Part shown: positions 22,963 through 35,170 of the stretch, piece after piece
Numbering within the stretch: the first letter of the stretch is position 1
Layout of the letters: each line of letters opens with the position of its first letter
NCBI GenBank assembly: GCA_025399215.1
Contig: MU621106.1
Span: 60,242-124,241, forward strand
From: Globomyces pollinis-pini
Taxonomy: Eukaryota; Chytridiomycota; Chytridiomycetes; Rhizophydiales; Globomycetaceae
Direction: 5' to 3'
Length of the DNA: 64,000 nt
Position numbers and translations under genes: made by a program
Notes under the pieces: generated by a model
The model's database searches: none
Told to the model about the DNA's origin: nothing
The model's input: only the letters and a program-made list of their open reading frames with translations

Positions 22963-25844
22963 ATGTTGAAATACAGATACAGTCAATCAATCTTCAAAGT
23001 ACCTTCGATTAGAAGCAATTTTATTCGAAAATTCCATCAGACGAATCAAAATTTATCAACAGTAAATTTTTTTGTAGTAAACCTCTTTAATCAATAGGTA
23101 AATTATTATAGTATTCTAATTATATAGGTATTCATTGCTTAGATATTCATGTTAATTTTAGAATTCTGATTCTGGTAAACCATATTCTAAAATCAATTCC
23201 ATCTTAAAATCAAAATCATCAAAAGGTTCCATACGTGATTTATTTTTGAAACCCAATGCAGATGTCAGAAACATTCCAACTGATCATTTGGAAGAGGATA
23301 AAGTGGAACCTCTAAAGAAAAAATTGGATTTATCAAAATTAGGAAATAATAGTTCAAAAAAGTATAAAAGGAAATTGAAAGATGTAACATCAGATTTAAA
23401 TCAAAATGTTTTCAAAAATGATCAGAAAGAACCTGAAGTGACTTCAAATACCGATTCAAGTGAAAATATAAAGTCAGAGGTGATTGAACCAAAAGCGATT
23501 GATTTATCTAATAATGTTGTATTTGGAGATATGATTATTCCCATTGTGGAAGTAGTTGATACAGAGGAGGAAGTTGTAGAAGTTGGAAAACACAAAAGAC
23601 ACGATTCTAGAGATTCCAAACATGGACTACAATCTCGTGACAAGGAAAAGATGTTAAGATCAAAGGAAAAGAAAGAAAGGCTAAAATCTGAAATGGAGGC
23701 CAAAAAGGGAACGTCAAAACCAAAAATACGTAAAGTCTACTTACAAGAAGGAATCTCTGTGGCTAATTTAAGTTCATTACTGGGTGTTCGATATGGTATG
23801 GATGAATTATACATATTTATTTAACAGAGCAATTATTAAGAAAACTGAAACAATCAGGCTTTGAAGAGTATCCTTCAGATTTTGTTTTGAATTCTGAAAT
23901 TGCAAGTTTGATTGTGTTAGAGTATAACATGAGTCCTGTTGTAATCCAAGAAGATACGACAGATTTGGAGAGAAGGTAACAATAGTTTATTGTAAATGCT
24001 TTAGGCCACCACCAACAGATTGGTCACAGTATCCACCTCGTCCACCAGTTATTGTAAATGCTTACCTTTATTAAAATCTAGACAATCATGGGGCATGTTG
24101 ATCATGGTTAGACTTACATAAATGTTGATATATAGGAAAAACAACTCTATTGGACTCACTGAGGAAGACTTCTGTTGCTGCTGGTGAGGCTGGTGGAATA
24201 ACTCAACACATTGGTGCATTTTCTGGTACACCAATTACTGTTTTTAACGATTTTAGTTCTATTACCATCAGGAAAGCGTATCACATTCTTGGACACACCA
24301 GGACATGCAGCTTTTTCAAGCATGAGAGAAAGAGGTGCAGAGGTGACAGACATTGTTGTTTTGGTAGTTGCTGCAGATGATGGAATCATGCCTCAAACGG
24401 TGGAAGCTATAAACCATTCTTTAAATGCAAATGTTCCAATTATTGTCGCGATTAACAAATGTGACAAACCAAATATCAAACCAGTATTTTTTATAGTCTG
24501 TCTAACCATAAGTCAAAAATCAAAGAAATGCTTGTGCAACACAATATAGTGGTCGAAGAATTTGGAGGAGACATCCCAGCTGTCCATGTATCTGGTAAAA
24601 CGGTAATGCTTTCGCAGTCCTAAGTTTTGTTAGGGAATGGGTTTATCTGAATTGGAGGAGACTATTCTGGCTATTGCAGAAGTGAATGAGTATAAAGGTG
24701 ATCCAGATGGCCCTGTGGAAGGTGTGGTTATTGAATCTCGAATGGAGAAAGGCTTTGGAAACGTTGCTTCTGTGATTGTACAACGAGGCACATTGAAACC
24801 TGGTACACTCATTACTGCTGGCCAAACTTGGTGTAGAGTGAAAAATCTTGTGGATGAACATAGGAATGAGATTCTTGAAGTGGGTCCTTCTGGAACAGTG
24901 GAAGTATCAGGGTGGAAAGGTTTACCATCAGCCGGGGATACCGTTATCGAAGCAGAATCTGAAGCTTTGGCAAAGAAGGTTATCTTTAACCGTAAAAGAC
25001 GACATTCAATTGCAGAATCTATCAAAAGCATTGATTCAATCAATGAAAAGAGGGCGGCAGCAAAACTTGAAAATGAAGCACTTGCAAAGATTAAAAATCG
25101 ACCAAGGGGCAGTAAAAAACTTCAGACCGAAGAAGAAACAGAAGATACCATTGTCAAAAAGGAGATTCCTAGTTATCGTGTTGTTTTAAAAGGTAGGTTA
25201 GTATGTTTTAACCTGTTAGCCGATGTTGATGGGTCATTAGAAGCTATAGAGGGCGCAATTGCTTCACTACCACAATATGAAGTCAAATGCGATATCATAT
25301 CTTCCGGGGTAGGATCTCCTACAGAATCCGATGTTCAATTTGCAGTTGCTGGGAAAGGTATCTGAATAATCCACTAACAAAATTAGCTGATATAATTGCT
25401 TTTAATGTACCAATCATCAACTTGATTCGTGGTAAAGCAAAGGAAAACCAAATTGAACTTTATTCACATAACATTATTTATCAATTAATTGATAAAATTA
25501 AAGAGTGTATGAGTGATCTATTGGAACCAGATTTAGTGGAATCTGTGATAGGTGAAGCTAATGTAGCCCAAATATTTGAAATCAATATGAAAAAGAAGAA
25601 GGAAAAAATTGCTGGTTGTAGAGTTATGACTGGTAAAATATTAAGATCGGAACATATTCGATTAATTCGAAATGAGCAAGTTATTTATACAGGAAAGATC
25701 AAGACATTTAAGCATCACAAGAAAGATATTTTGGAAGCACAAAAGGGTTTGGAATGTGGGATTGCTTTAGAGGAGTTTGATGATATTCAAGCTGGTGATA
25801 AACTTCAAGGATTTTCAATTACAAAGGTTAAGAGGACTCTATAA
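22963..25844 (+). CDS. MTIF2: Mitochondrial translation initiation factor IF-2
   Basis: Mitochondrial IF-2 GTPase, which places initiator tRNA on the mitoribosome. The N terminus [18 protein letters not shown] is basic and amphipathic, a good presequence. After a charged region comes the IF2-N helix set ([19 protein letters not shown]), then [16 protein letters not shown] (G1), [13 protein letters not shown] (G3), AINKCDKPN (G4), [14 protein letters not shown] (G5), domain II ([19 protein letters not shown]) and the C-terminal domains ([28 protein letters not shown]). About ten intron positions: one near the start is a triple array, and one at 25193-25219 is 27 nt long, stop-free and in frame. 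The gene ends 43 bp from the convergent uroporphyrinogen decarboxylase. Confidence 0.93.
23062..23161 (+). other. Triple head-to-tail intron array in mtIF2
   Basis: Between the exon ending LST (23061) and the exon starting [10 protein letters not shown] (23162) lie three abutting GT..AG units: 23062-23097 (36 nt), 23098-23127 (30 nt) and 23128-23161 (34 nt). Each has its own branch-like TTTAATC, TTCTAAT or GTTAAT a few bases before the AG. Removing all 100 nt restores phase 0. Confidence 0.75.
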
Positions 25845-25887
25845 AAATAAAATTGTATTTGTAATTTATTATCACATTAAATACATG

Positions 25888-27236
25888 TTAAGCCTTTTTT
25901 GGTGACTTTTTACCTTTGTTCTTGATCATTTCCATTGAATACTCTTTCTATACTGATAAGAAAATTAGAAAACTTACAATCGCCTTCAAGTAAACTTCCA
26001 ATTGTTCAGGTGTATGATCTATTGACTTAATATAAAATATGATACCAGGTAACATCCCATGACCTAAATTGGCAATGTATTTCTCAGTTCCGAAATCTTG
26101 CAACATTTCTTTCACAGTTTTTCGAACACATTCTGGTTTAGCATACAAAAGTGCAGGATCTGCATTTCCTTGAAGTGTTTTTGTGACTGCTTTTCTTGCA
26201 GTTTTTGGATCAATATTCCATCCAAGTTGAATAACATCATAATTTGTTTTTTCTAATTGCTCTAAAGCATAATGACAGTTTCTGGCAAAAACAACAATTG
26301 GAGGATTTAAATCAAACTTTTCCAAATCTTTCTTGACACGATCAACAATTTGAGTCAAATAAGGTAATGCAAATTCAGTAAAGTCCTGCAGAGAGTCAAA
26401 AATCAGTGATTACCCTTGGAGTCAATTCTCCTCCATTTGATTCAAAGACTTGCAATAACTAATTGATTATACTTTGAAATTATGCTTACCTGAGCACCAG
26501 CTTTCACTTGGCCAACGAGGAATGGAACAATCACATCAGTGATTCGTTGTAACAAATCATGAGATGCTTTAGGGTGATCATGAAGCCAAGTCTTGGCTTT
26601 ACTGTAATACTTACTACCACTACCTTCAATCATATATGCCATCAAAGTCCATGGACCACCAACAAAACCAAATAATGGTACACGACCATCTAACTTTTGT
26701 CGAGTTAACGTGATGGCATCATAAACATAGCTAAGTTCATGATCCACATCTACAGGGGTTGGTGATAATCGCTTTAAGCAATCTGGTGTCTCCAATCGCG
26801 CAGGAAATGTTGGTCCTTTACCAGGTACCATTTGAACTTCCAATCCCATTGCTTGAGGAACAACCATGATATCACAAAAGATGATTGAACCATCCAATAA
26901 TCCAGGATATCGATCGATAGGTTGTAAAGTGACTTCACAAGCTAATTCTGGAGTTTGACATACTTTAAAAAATTCTTGTTCAGCTCGAACTGCTCTAAAT
27001 TCTTTATAGTTTTAAAACAAATGAATTCAAATACCAGGTAAATATCTTCCTGCTTGTCTCATGATCCAAACTGGTGTTTTTTCAATCGGTTCACCTTTGA
27101 TCACTCTGAAGATTAAATCATTCTTGAGTTTGGGGAAATCTTTATCAGTATAGACTTTGAGCTTTTTTACTTTCTTTGCTGGTGGTAATACTTTGGCATC
27201 CAATACATCTTCCTTTGTTAATTTTTTTGTCCCCAT
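25888..27236 (-). CDS. HEM12: Uroporphyrinogen decarboxylase (heme synthesis)
   Basis: Cytosolic uroporphyrinogen III decarboxylase, which removes four carboxyls to make coproporphyrinogen III. The N terminus has the first signature, [14 protein letters not shown], with the substrate-binding Arg residues; later come [16 protein letters not shown] (second signature), [11 protein letters not shown] and NLGHGMLPG with its His. Several introns of about 25-35 nt; the last joins LKAI to [19 protein letters not shown]. The N-terminal extension (residues 1-45) is Lys-rich and longer than usual. Full length is about 390 residues. It is convergent with mtIF2. Confidence 0.93.
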
Positions 27237-27396
27237 AGTGTAAGGCCAAGAAAAAAAAGTTCAATTCGCGACTAAGTATCAAAAATGCTCTCTCAGAGTC
27301 AACAGAAAATAAATCAAATAAAAACTAATCACATCGGAAGAAGAATCAAAGCCCTCAATCATAAAAGAGGGAATTAAAAACATATAGAGTGATATA

Positions 27397-28863
27397 TTAT
27401 TCAAAGAAGCCTGTCAATGGTGCATTGTTAGAAGTCTCTGGTTCATACAAACCAGCATATTCTGGTTTTGCGACATGATCTGGTGGAGGCTGGTCAAAGT
27501 AGTACGTCTGTTCATGAAGTGCCCATCGCGCAAAACGACGAGTATAACCTTCGGTATTCAATCGATTGTCAAATTGCATTGGAGCTTTAGGATCGGATAG
27601 GGCCGTTTGTCCAGTTACTATTTCTGCTGTAATATCATAAGATCTCATGGGGTTGGCAACCATTCTAAACCAGCCACGAATAGTTTCAAATGCATTGACA
27701 GCCAATGGTTCTACAAAGGTGTTAACAATTTACAAATTTACCCTTGAGCATCATTCGGACTTGGTGCCAGTGGGTTTTCTCTGCGTGAGGAGCAGTAGAC
27801 AAGATATAACCACCTAGATTAATGTCAAACCAAGCAGCAATTCCGTGAACAAGCCCTAACCGCATTAAAGATATGTATTAGTTACCAGTATATTGAGCAA
27901 CCCAAGTAAAGGGGATGATAATATCTTGAATTTCCTCCTTGGTAACAGTACGGAAATCAACTATAACTTGTCAATACAAAAGGGAAATACCAGTTTGAGC
28001 ATGTGCTGGTGAAATTAGAATTCGAGCATCAAATCCACCCACAATCGGTTGACCAAAAACTTCATCCTTTGCATCTTTTGCCAAAGGTGAAAAGTCAATC
28101 CCATAAAAATCTTGCTGCTCCCAAAATCGAACTTTAAATTAATAAATATTGGAAATAAAAACCTTTTGCCATTGTTTGTGACCATAAATTAGCATCAGAA
28201 AACTGTATCATGAATATTGCAAGGTCTATTTACCGGAGCGACATATATAGTTCCCATTGATGGCACCATGGCCCCTCCTGGTTTTAAGAACCGATCTCGG
28301 GCAACAATGTAGGATTCAATCATACGTTCGTGCACCAACAAAACACCTAAGTATTAAAAATGATGTTACAAGGTACCAATGGGTTCACTAATGAGAGTAT
28401 CAACTTTATCACAATGATCCACTTCTTCAATTTTACCTACGAAGATTAAATCTTTATTCATGTTACTCTTGATAACAGTCAGTTTTCCTTTTAACCAGCA
28501 ATTAGATAAGTCTGTATGATCCATTAACTTTTGAATTTTATCAGCCATTCCACTTGCTTCTACAGCATATACTTTCTCAGCACCAGCACGAACAGCAAAA
28601 TAAGACAATATTCCAGATCCAGCTCCAAGGTCCATAATTGTTTTCCCTAAAAATAGCGCATTGCTGTTTGATAAAATGGCAGTTTGATATAGTGAAGTTC
28701 GAATGGAATCCTGAAGCATATTCTGTTGATGAACGAATTGAGCGTACTAAATTATCGTCATTAGTATTTTAGATTATACATATGAAAAGTATGTAGGATC
28801 TCTTTCATCTGATTCTTTTCTTCTTTGTTGGTCAAATACCGCAATTTCTTCACCCACTTTCAT
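27397..28863 (-). CDS. CARM1: Type I protein arginine methyltransferase (CARM1/PRMT4)
   Basis: SAM-dependent arginine methyltransferase, asymmetric dimethylation type. The spliced start MKVGEEIAVFDQQRRK leads to YFSYYAQFVHQQNMLQDSIR, the YFxxY helix. MDLGAGSGILSYFAVRAGA is SAM motif I; VYAVEASGMADK post-I; LISEPIGTLLVHERM is the double-E loop with both Glu, in the GTLL form seen in plant and protist PRMT4. The C-terminal barrel includes FYGIDFSPLAKDAKDEVF and THWHQVRMMLKEPLAVN. About seven introns of 25-35 nt, roughly 400 residues. It lacks the long C-terminal activation domain of animal CARM1. It lies 97 bp from the stop of the Pch2 gene on the same strand. Confidence 0.9.
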
Positions 28864-28960
28864 TGATGTCAAAAAATCAAATCAAAAAAAATCAAATTTT
28901 AAGACTCATCTACAAATGAATGAAAATTGACAAGGTATTTCAACAAACAGAAAAAGGATT

Positions 28961-30475
28961 TTATTTTGATTTGATAGATTCAACATACTCTTTCATAAAA
29001 TAGATATACGTTTTGATGTCAACATGGTGATCCTTTTCATTGAGATGAAATATTTACCTGAATGTATTTGGCATATACAAGAAATGGTAGTTTAGTTAAT
29101 GTCCTTCCAGACATCCCTTTCGTTATTGTAATTTGCATTCATACCTTCAGCAATTTGACAGATTTTCAATACTTCATGGGATATGGATTGTGTGTTACTG
29201 ATTGTTAATTGCACTTGGTCATATGGTAGCAATGTACACGTTGGAAGTATTTCACATCTCATAAGCTCCTTTAACCCTGCGGTAATGATTTGATAAATGG
29301 CCTTTGATGTGGGATTTCCAAGATGAAGCTTATCTTAGATATAATTGACATACCTTAACATCTGCTCTATCTAAAAATGCAATGTCAATGGCTTCAGTGA
29401 TATTTGAAGTGGTAAATATTAAAACCTATCATTAAAACAATTGGTATGGTACATTTTTCCTTTCACGTAATTTATCAATTTCAGTCAAAATACAATTGAC
29501 TACACGGATCGCATCTGAAGGTTCAGAGCCGTTTAAAGCAGCCTTGTTTTTAGCTTTTTTTGAAAATAGTTTACTTTTCTGGCTGCCGTCAAACTTTCAA
29601 CCTCATCTACACCGTTATAACGTGAGTATCATTTACCAATAAGAACACATACAAATGCATCTTGATTATCTAACATAGCATGCAGTTTGATGAAGAGCTT
29701 AATGACGGTCTTTGAAGATTCAGCAAAGAATTTACTAAAGACATTGTTTGCACTGATTTCTACCAGTTTTCCAAAGGTGTATCTGTCTGCCAGTCTAATC
29801 GCGATTTTCTACTGTTAACTATCTGTAAGTATGATGGTTATTCCAATACCTAGGTGGCAGTGTACTTGTGCTAAACCTTTACAAAGTGTTGTTTTTCCAG
29901 TTCCTGGTGGCCCATGAAGTAAAACTAAAAATAAACCAAAGGTATAAATACCAACTCGATTGGTTGGTATAATTTTAGAATCAACTCCTTTATCGCTGAA
30001 TAGCAAGCCAGTGTACACATAATTCAATAACATCTCTTTAACTGAATCTTCAAACACAAGGTTTTCCCACTGGTTCTCCAATTCTTTGGATGGCAAGATA
30101 GTTTCAGAAAACAGATTTGATTCGGTATGCATATCTTGTTGATCATTCAAATGATATACGTGTATGATAAGTTCAGTATCTTTAAGTGGAACAATTGTTG
30201 ATATTGTACCTATCATAAAGAATATAGAGAATGTACCATTTGCTTCACAAATCTTGATGGATACAACATCGGTAGGGAAGTTACAGTGTGTAGAATGGTT
30301 CAGAGTCTGATTTATAGTCAAGTTCACAAAGGTATCTCTTATCCACTGTTCGATAATATCGTTCAATTGGTGATCAGCATCAATATACGTATCATCGTAA
30401 ATACACACTTCGACTTGATATTAGTTATTGCAGTCTGTTACCATGAAGTTTAATAACAGTTTTGTTTGTGTTCAT
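28961..30475 (-). CDS. PCH2: Pch2/TRIP13 AAA+ ATPase (HORMA remodeller)
   Basis: TRIP13/Pch2 AAA+ ATPase, which opens HORMA proteins such as Mad2 and Hop1 in checkpoint and meiotic control. The N-terminal domain includes [20 protein letters not shown], and the ATPase follows with [20 protein letters not shown] (Walker A). Walker B and sensor motifs lie in later exons (VDEVESLTA, then [20 protein letters not shown]). The start is [11 protein letters not shown], spliced to [10 protein letters not shown]. One intron inside NRV|VLLHG is 27 nt, in frame and stop-free. The interruption after KGLAQ is about 57 nt with an internal AG|GTATT, so it may be a double intron. About 430 residues, normal for the family. 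Confidence 0.9.
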
Positions 30476-30624
30476 TTTAGAAACTGTCTCAAGAGTGTCT
30501 CTAAAAAATCCAAGAAAATTAAGTCTCTATTAAAATGGAGGCAATTACTTTAAAAAATACTTTTAAATTGAATAAATGAACAATGATTTCTATCCTGTTC
30601 CTTTGACCTTCTACTAACAGTCAA

Positions 30625-30707
30625 CCAGACAGTATATTTTTATGATTCCTATTTAACTGTACTTTACCAGGCAGTATATTTTATTAATCCTATTTGATTG
30701 TACTTTA
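30625..30707. repeat. Tandem 42-bp imperfect repeat
   Basis: Two adjacent copies (30625-30666 and 30667-30707), both starting CCAGrCAGTATATTTT and ending GTACTTTA, with about 85% identity by eye. They lie in the 460-nt intergenic region between the divergent Pch2 gene and the first PAK gene; nothing else was seen there. Confidence 0.8.
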
Positions 30708-30939
30708 TTTATAATAAGCAAGTTATTATACTTGTATTATTATAGTTTGAAATGCAATGTAGTGAATTTTACTAGTTGAATACAGAAACAGTGAAAATAA
30801 GCAACAAAGAGTGTCATTACAAAATTACTAGTATTTTTGATTGACATTTTCAAATCACAATTAGGGCAATGTAAAATTGAACGTGTGTGCTTTTTGAATA
30901 GTTTCATTCTTTAGCCACTAAAAAAATTACTGGATTCTG

Positions 30940-32841
30940 ATGGCTACAATTGTAAAGTCAGGATTTGTAAACCTGAAAGAAGATGGATTACGATCTTTTT
31001 TATGGCCAAAAAGATGGTTGGTTTTGAGACATTTAACTATCACTTTTCATAAAAATAATGTTTGTTTATCACTATTTAATCAATAGTCTTCTCCTCAAGC
31101 TGTTGCTTTGATTTTCTTGAAAGAATTAGAAATTGTGGAAAGAACGGATTTAAAACCTTATTGTCTTTTATTGAAAACTAGAGACAAATCTTATTACTTG
31201 GGTTTACAATCTGATGATGAATTGTATGATTGGCTGGACGAAATTTATAGTGTATATTATTCATTCTATGCTTATACTATAGCGTTCCCCTTTAGGTCAA
31301 TCCCTTCCTACCCATTTTATTCACCACAACCATGTAATCGATTAAATTCCATTTATTTGAAAGGTTGGATTTGATGTCAATACTGGAGCTTTTACTGGAT
31401 TACCAAAGGCTTGGAGAGAAATGTTAAAAGCATCAGATATTACCAAAGAAGAAATGTCTAGAAATCCTCAAACAATTTTAGGTATATTTTTAAAACTTAT
31501 AGACGATAGAGGTGCTTGAATTCTATAATGAAGTAATGACAACTGTATTCACATTAGAATGTTATTAAAAATGGAATTGATGAAGCTGAAGCTAGTGATA
31601 CAGCTCCATTAAGAGCAACACAGTCAAATGTAGAAATCAAAGTAAATGATCCGTTTCCAGAAAGTAATAGGCCAAAGACAAGCTTTCCTGCAAGTCCTCC
31701 AACATCACCCAATAGTGTGGAACGAAAACTGATCAAAGAGACGTCACTTTTTAGTACCGGTTACCCTCATCAATCTTCAATCAGGTCGTCCAAATCACCT
31801 TTGGTTTCATCTTCGAATCCTATTTCAGGTATAAATGATTCAATGGCAACTATGAGGATAAAACCACCCAGAAAGAAACCACCCAAAGATCCTAGAACGC
31901 CAATGCTATCCGAAAGCCAAATCATGTCCAAGTTGCGTAAGTGGTTCTTGATTTTAATTGATGATAGGTTCTGCTGTATCTCAAGGAAACTTGTCCATGT
32001 ACTATACCAAGTTGAAAAAGATTGGACAAGGTGCATCAGGATCAGTTTATATAGCCCGCGATAATAAAACCAGCGAAAGGGTTGCGATCAAACAGATGAA
32101 TCTTGCAGCGCAATCACGAAAAGAGTTATTGGTGAATGAAATTGTGGTGATGAAGAGTTCACGACATCCGAATATTGTCAACTATCGTGACTCATTTCTA
32201 GTTCGAGGTGACTTGTGGGTTGTGATGGAATTGATGGAAGGTGGTGCTTTAACAGATATTATCGAAACATTCCGACTTGATGAATCGCAAATAGCGACCA
32301 TTTGTTTAGAGGTGAACCATTAAGTTTTAATTAGTAGACATTGAAGGGATTGCATCATTTACATCAACGTAGAATAATACATCGAGATATCAAATCCGAT
32401 AATGTATTGTTGGATAAGCAAGGAAATGTGAAATTAACTGATTTTGGATTTTGCGCAAAGTTGTCTGTCGAAAAATCTAAAAGAGCGACGATGGTAGGTA
32501 CACCCTATTGGATGGCACCGGAGGTGGTGAAACAGAAAGAATACGGCGAAAAGATAGATGTGTGGTCCTTGGGAATCATGGTGATTGAGATGATTGATGG
32601 GGAACCCCCCTATATGGATCAAGAACCACTCAAAGCCTTGTATACCATTGCTACGAACGGCACACCCACCGTAAAAAATCAGGAAAATTTGTCCATGACC
32701 ATGTATAAATTTCTGATGCGATGTGTTGAAGTGAATGTTGATCGTAGGGCTAGTACCGGGATGTTATTGCAAGATGATTTTCTGAAGGGCGCTGCACCAT
32801 TGTGGTCGTTGCGTAAGCTTGTTGAAGGAGCAACTCGATAA
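30940..32841 (+). CDS. PAK kinase 1 of 4 (PH-CRIB-kinase, Cla4 type)
   Basis: p21-activated kinase with the Cla4 layout. PH domain at the start ([20 protein letters not shown] to YDWLDEIYS); CRIB motif rebuilt by splicing ([19 protein letters not shown], then FTGLP); Pro/Ser linker; kinase domain with [16 protein letters not shown] (Gly loop), VAIKQM (catalytic Lys), [22 protein letters not shown] and [20 protein letters not shown]. All catalytic residues are present. Six or so introns of 25-31 nt. Binding of GTP-loaded Cdc42/Rac to CRIB should release autoinhibition; the PH domain directs it to membranes. First of four paralogues in a row in the same direction. Confidence 0.93.
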
Positions 32842-33114
32842 AATGAGATAATTTTTGGATATTAGAATGTACAAAAACCAAAAGAAATAGAATAAATTGC
32901 AATATTTAAATAAGTTTTTAGAAACCAAAATACAATTATTACATGGATACCAAGACAATAACTACAACAGTTACATGGCAACTACATGATAAGTAGTACT
33001 TGGATACTACATGATAACTACTTATTTGATAGTTTCATTTCTCATGGAGATGAGCCAATGGGTTCCATTCAGCCCCCCACCTCCCTCAATTTAGTTATTT
33101 CCTTTCTTATCTTC

Positions 33115-34885
33115 ATGAGTTTCGTCGTAAAGCAAGGTTCGGCAAACGTAAAAGACGAGGGTCTAAGATCATTCCTTTGGCCAAAAAAATGGTTGATTCT
33201 TAGAGAACAAACTTTGACTTTTCATCGTGGTGAGGTATATTACTATCTCTCTCATTAAAATCAGGGTTCCGCTCAACCAATCAGTCTCATCTTCTTGAAA
33301 GAATTAGAAAAAGTAGAACGTACGGATTTAAAACCTTATTGCTTGGAATTGGTCACCAGAGATAAATCTTATAATATTGCTTTTAAAAGCGATGAGGAAT
33401 TATACTCTTGGTTGGATGAAATATACTTGGTAATCCCTTTCAATCAATTAACTTGTAGCGTTCACCGCTTGGTATATCAACTCCTACGAATTTTGCTCAT
33501 AATGTACATGTCGGTTTTGACCCAATGAGTGGTGTCTTCACCGGTTTACCAAAAGGTTGGAAAGATATTTTACAATCTTCCAAAATTACTCAGGATGATA
33601 TGGCAAAAAATCCTCAAGCTGTCTTGGATGTTTTAGAATTTTACACAGGAAATATGGTGTCAGATAATGAACAACAGTTATCCCCAAAACCTCCGAGTAG
33701 TAGCGCTAGTACTAGAGTTAATGAATTAAAAGGTCCTGCATCAACTCCTACCCTAAGGACCCAAAAAGTTTGATTTTAATGTACTGATTATCAGATTGAA
33801 CACAGCCCTAGACGTGAAAGTTTGAGACCTAATCAAAATTCAGAACCGACTTATCGACCTCCTCCACCACCCGCCATCAAAGAATTACCAAAGGTTCCTG
33901 CTATAAAAGAACAACCAAAAAAGAAAAAGGAACCAAGGTTGTCCACACTGACAGAAAGTCAAATTATGGAGAAGCTTCGTAAATTACCCTTCCAATATTT
34001 ACTATTTAGGCGCCGTGGTATCTCCAGGTGATCCTCATACCTTTTATACCAAAACTAAAAAAATTGGCCAAGGTGCTTCTGGGTCAGTTTATCTAGCCAA
34101 AGATATCAAAACAAGCGAAGTTGTAGCTATCAAACAAATGGATTTAAATGCACAACCTCGAAAGGAATTACTAGTGAACGAAATTATGGTAATGAAACAC
34201 AGTCAACATCCAAACGTTGTGAATTATAAAGACTCGTTTTTGGTCAAGAATGATTTATGGGTAGTCATGGAGTTGATGGAGGGAGGACCATTGACAGATT
34301 TAATTGAAAACAACACCTTAAATGAATCACAAATTGCCACAATTTGTCAAGAGGTAATAATAGGATAGTTTTAATCGATAGTCTGTGGCTGGATTGCACC
34401 ATCTTCACGAACGTAATATTATACATCGGGATATCAAATCAGATAATGTGTTATTGAATGGTAGAGGACATGTGAAAATCACTGATTTCGGATTTTGTGC
34501 TAAACTATCTGCTGACCGTTCAAAGAGAGCAACCATGGTAGGTACACCATATTGGATGGCTCCCGAAGTAGTAAAGCAAAAAGAGTATGGGGCCAAAGTA
34601 GATGTATGGTCATTGGGAATTATGGCAATTGAAATGATTGAAGGTGAACCACCATACCTTGACGAAGAACCTCTAAAAGCATTATATCTGATTGCAACCA
34701 ACGGTACTCCTAAATTAAAGAACCCTGAGACAGTGTCGGCTCCATTAAAAGACTTCCTAGATCGGTGTTTGCAGGTGGATGTGGGTAAAAGAGCGACAAT
34801 GGAAGAATTACTGGCCCATCCATTTTTAAAACTTGCAGGCCCAACCTCATCTTTACAACCTTTACTCAAAAAGAAGAGAAAGTAA
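33115..34885 (+). CDS. PAK kinase 2 of 4 (PH-CRIB-kinase)
   Basis: Second Cla4-type paralogue. PH domain from [20 protein letters not shown] to [14 protein letters not shown]; canonical [24 protein letters not shown] then FTGLP; a Pro-rich linker with [20 protein letters not shown] (possible SH3 ligand); kinase with [36 protein letters not shown] and [16 protein letters not shown]. Of the four copies, its CRIB is closest to consensus. Intron positions match the first copy (after the PH N-half, after the PH domain, before the kinase, and inside the kinase after TICQEV). The 273 nt upstream contain two copies of ACTACATGATAA near 32980-33020 and no gene. Confidence 0.93.
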
Positions 34886-35170
34886 ATGTAATAAAATATT
34901 ATAATACACTTGATAAAGTAAATTAATAGTTTTTGTTTTTGGCAAGGAGAATGTACAAATAATATGGCCATTGGTATACAGTACTTCCTTACGGACACGA
35001 AGACAAATGTGAACACAAGACTCATAATAAACCAAACAATAATTGATTGAACAAAAATACCAATAAGAATGACCAAGTCGAGATAATTATCCCGACTCTT
35101 GAATCCGTGCACTTGTTTCAACGAATCAGGACATGGCGTATCACAAGCAACTTCCCTCAATACACATCAA

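Noticed and set aside
29806..29864. Double intron in Pch2 after KGLAQ
   Set aside because: The internal AG|GTATT is present, but the first unit would be only about 16 nt, too short to claim; kept as one interruption.
32980..33025. Repeated ACTACATGATAA words before PAK 2
   Set aside because: Too short and degenerate to call a repeat element.
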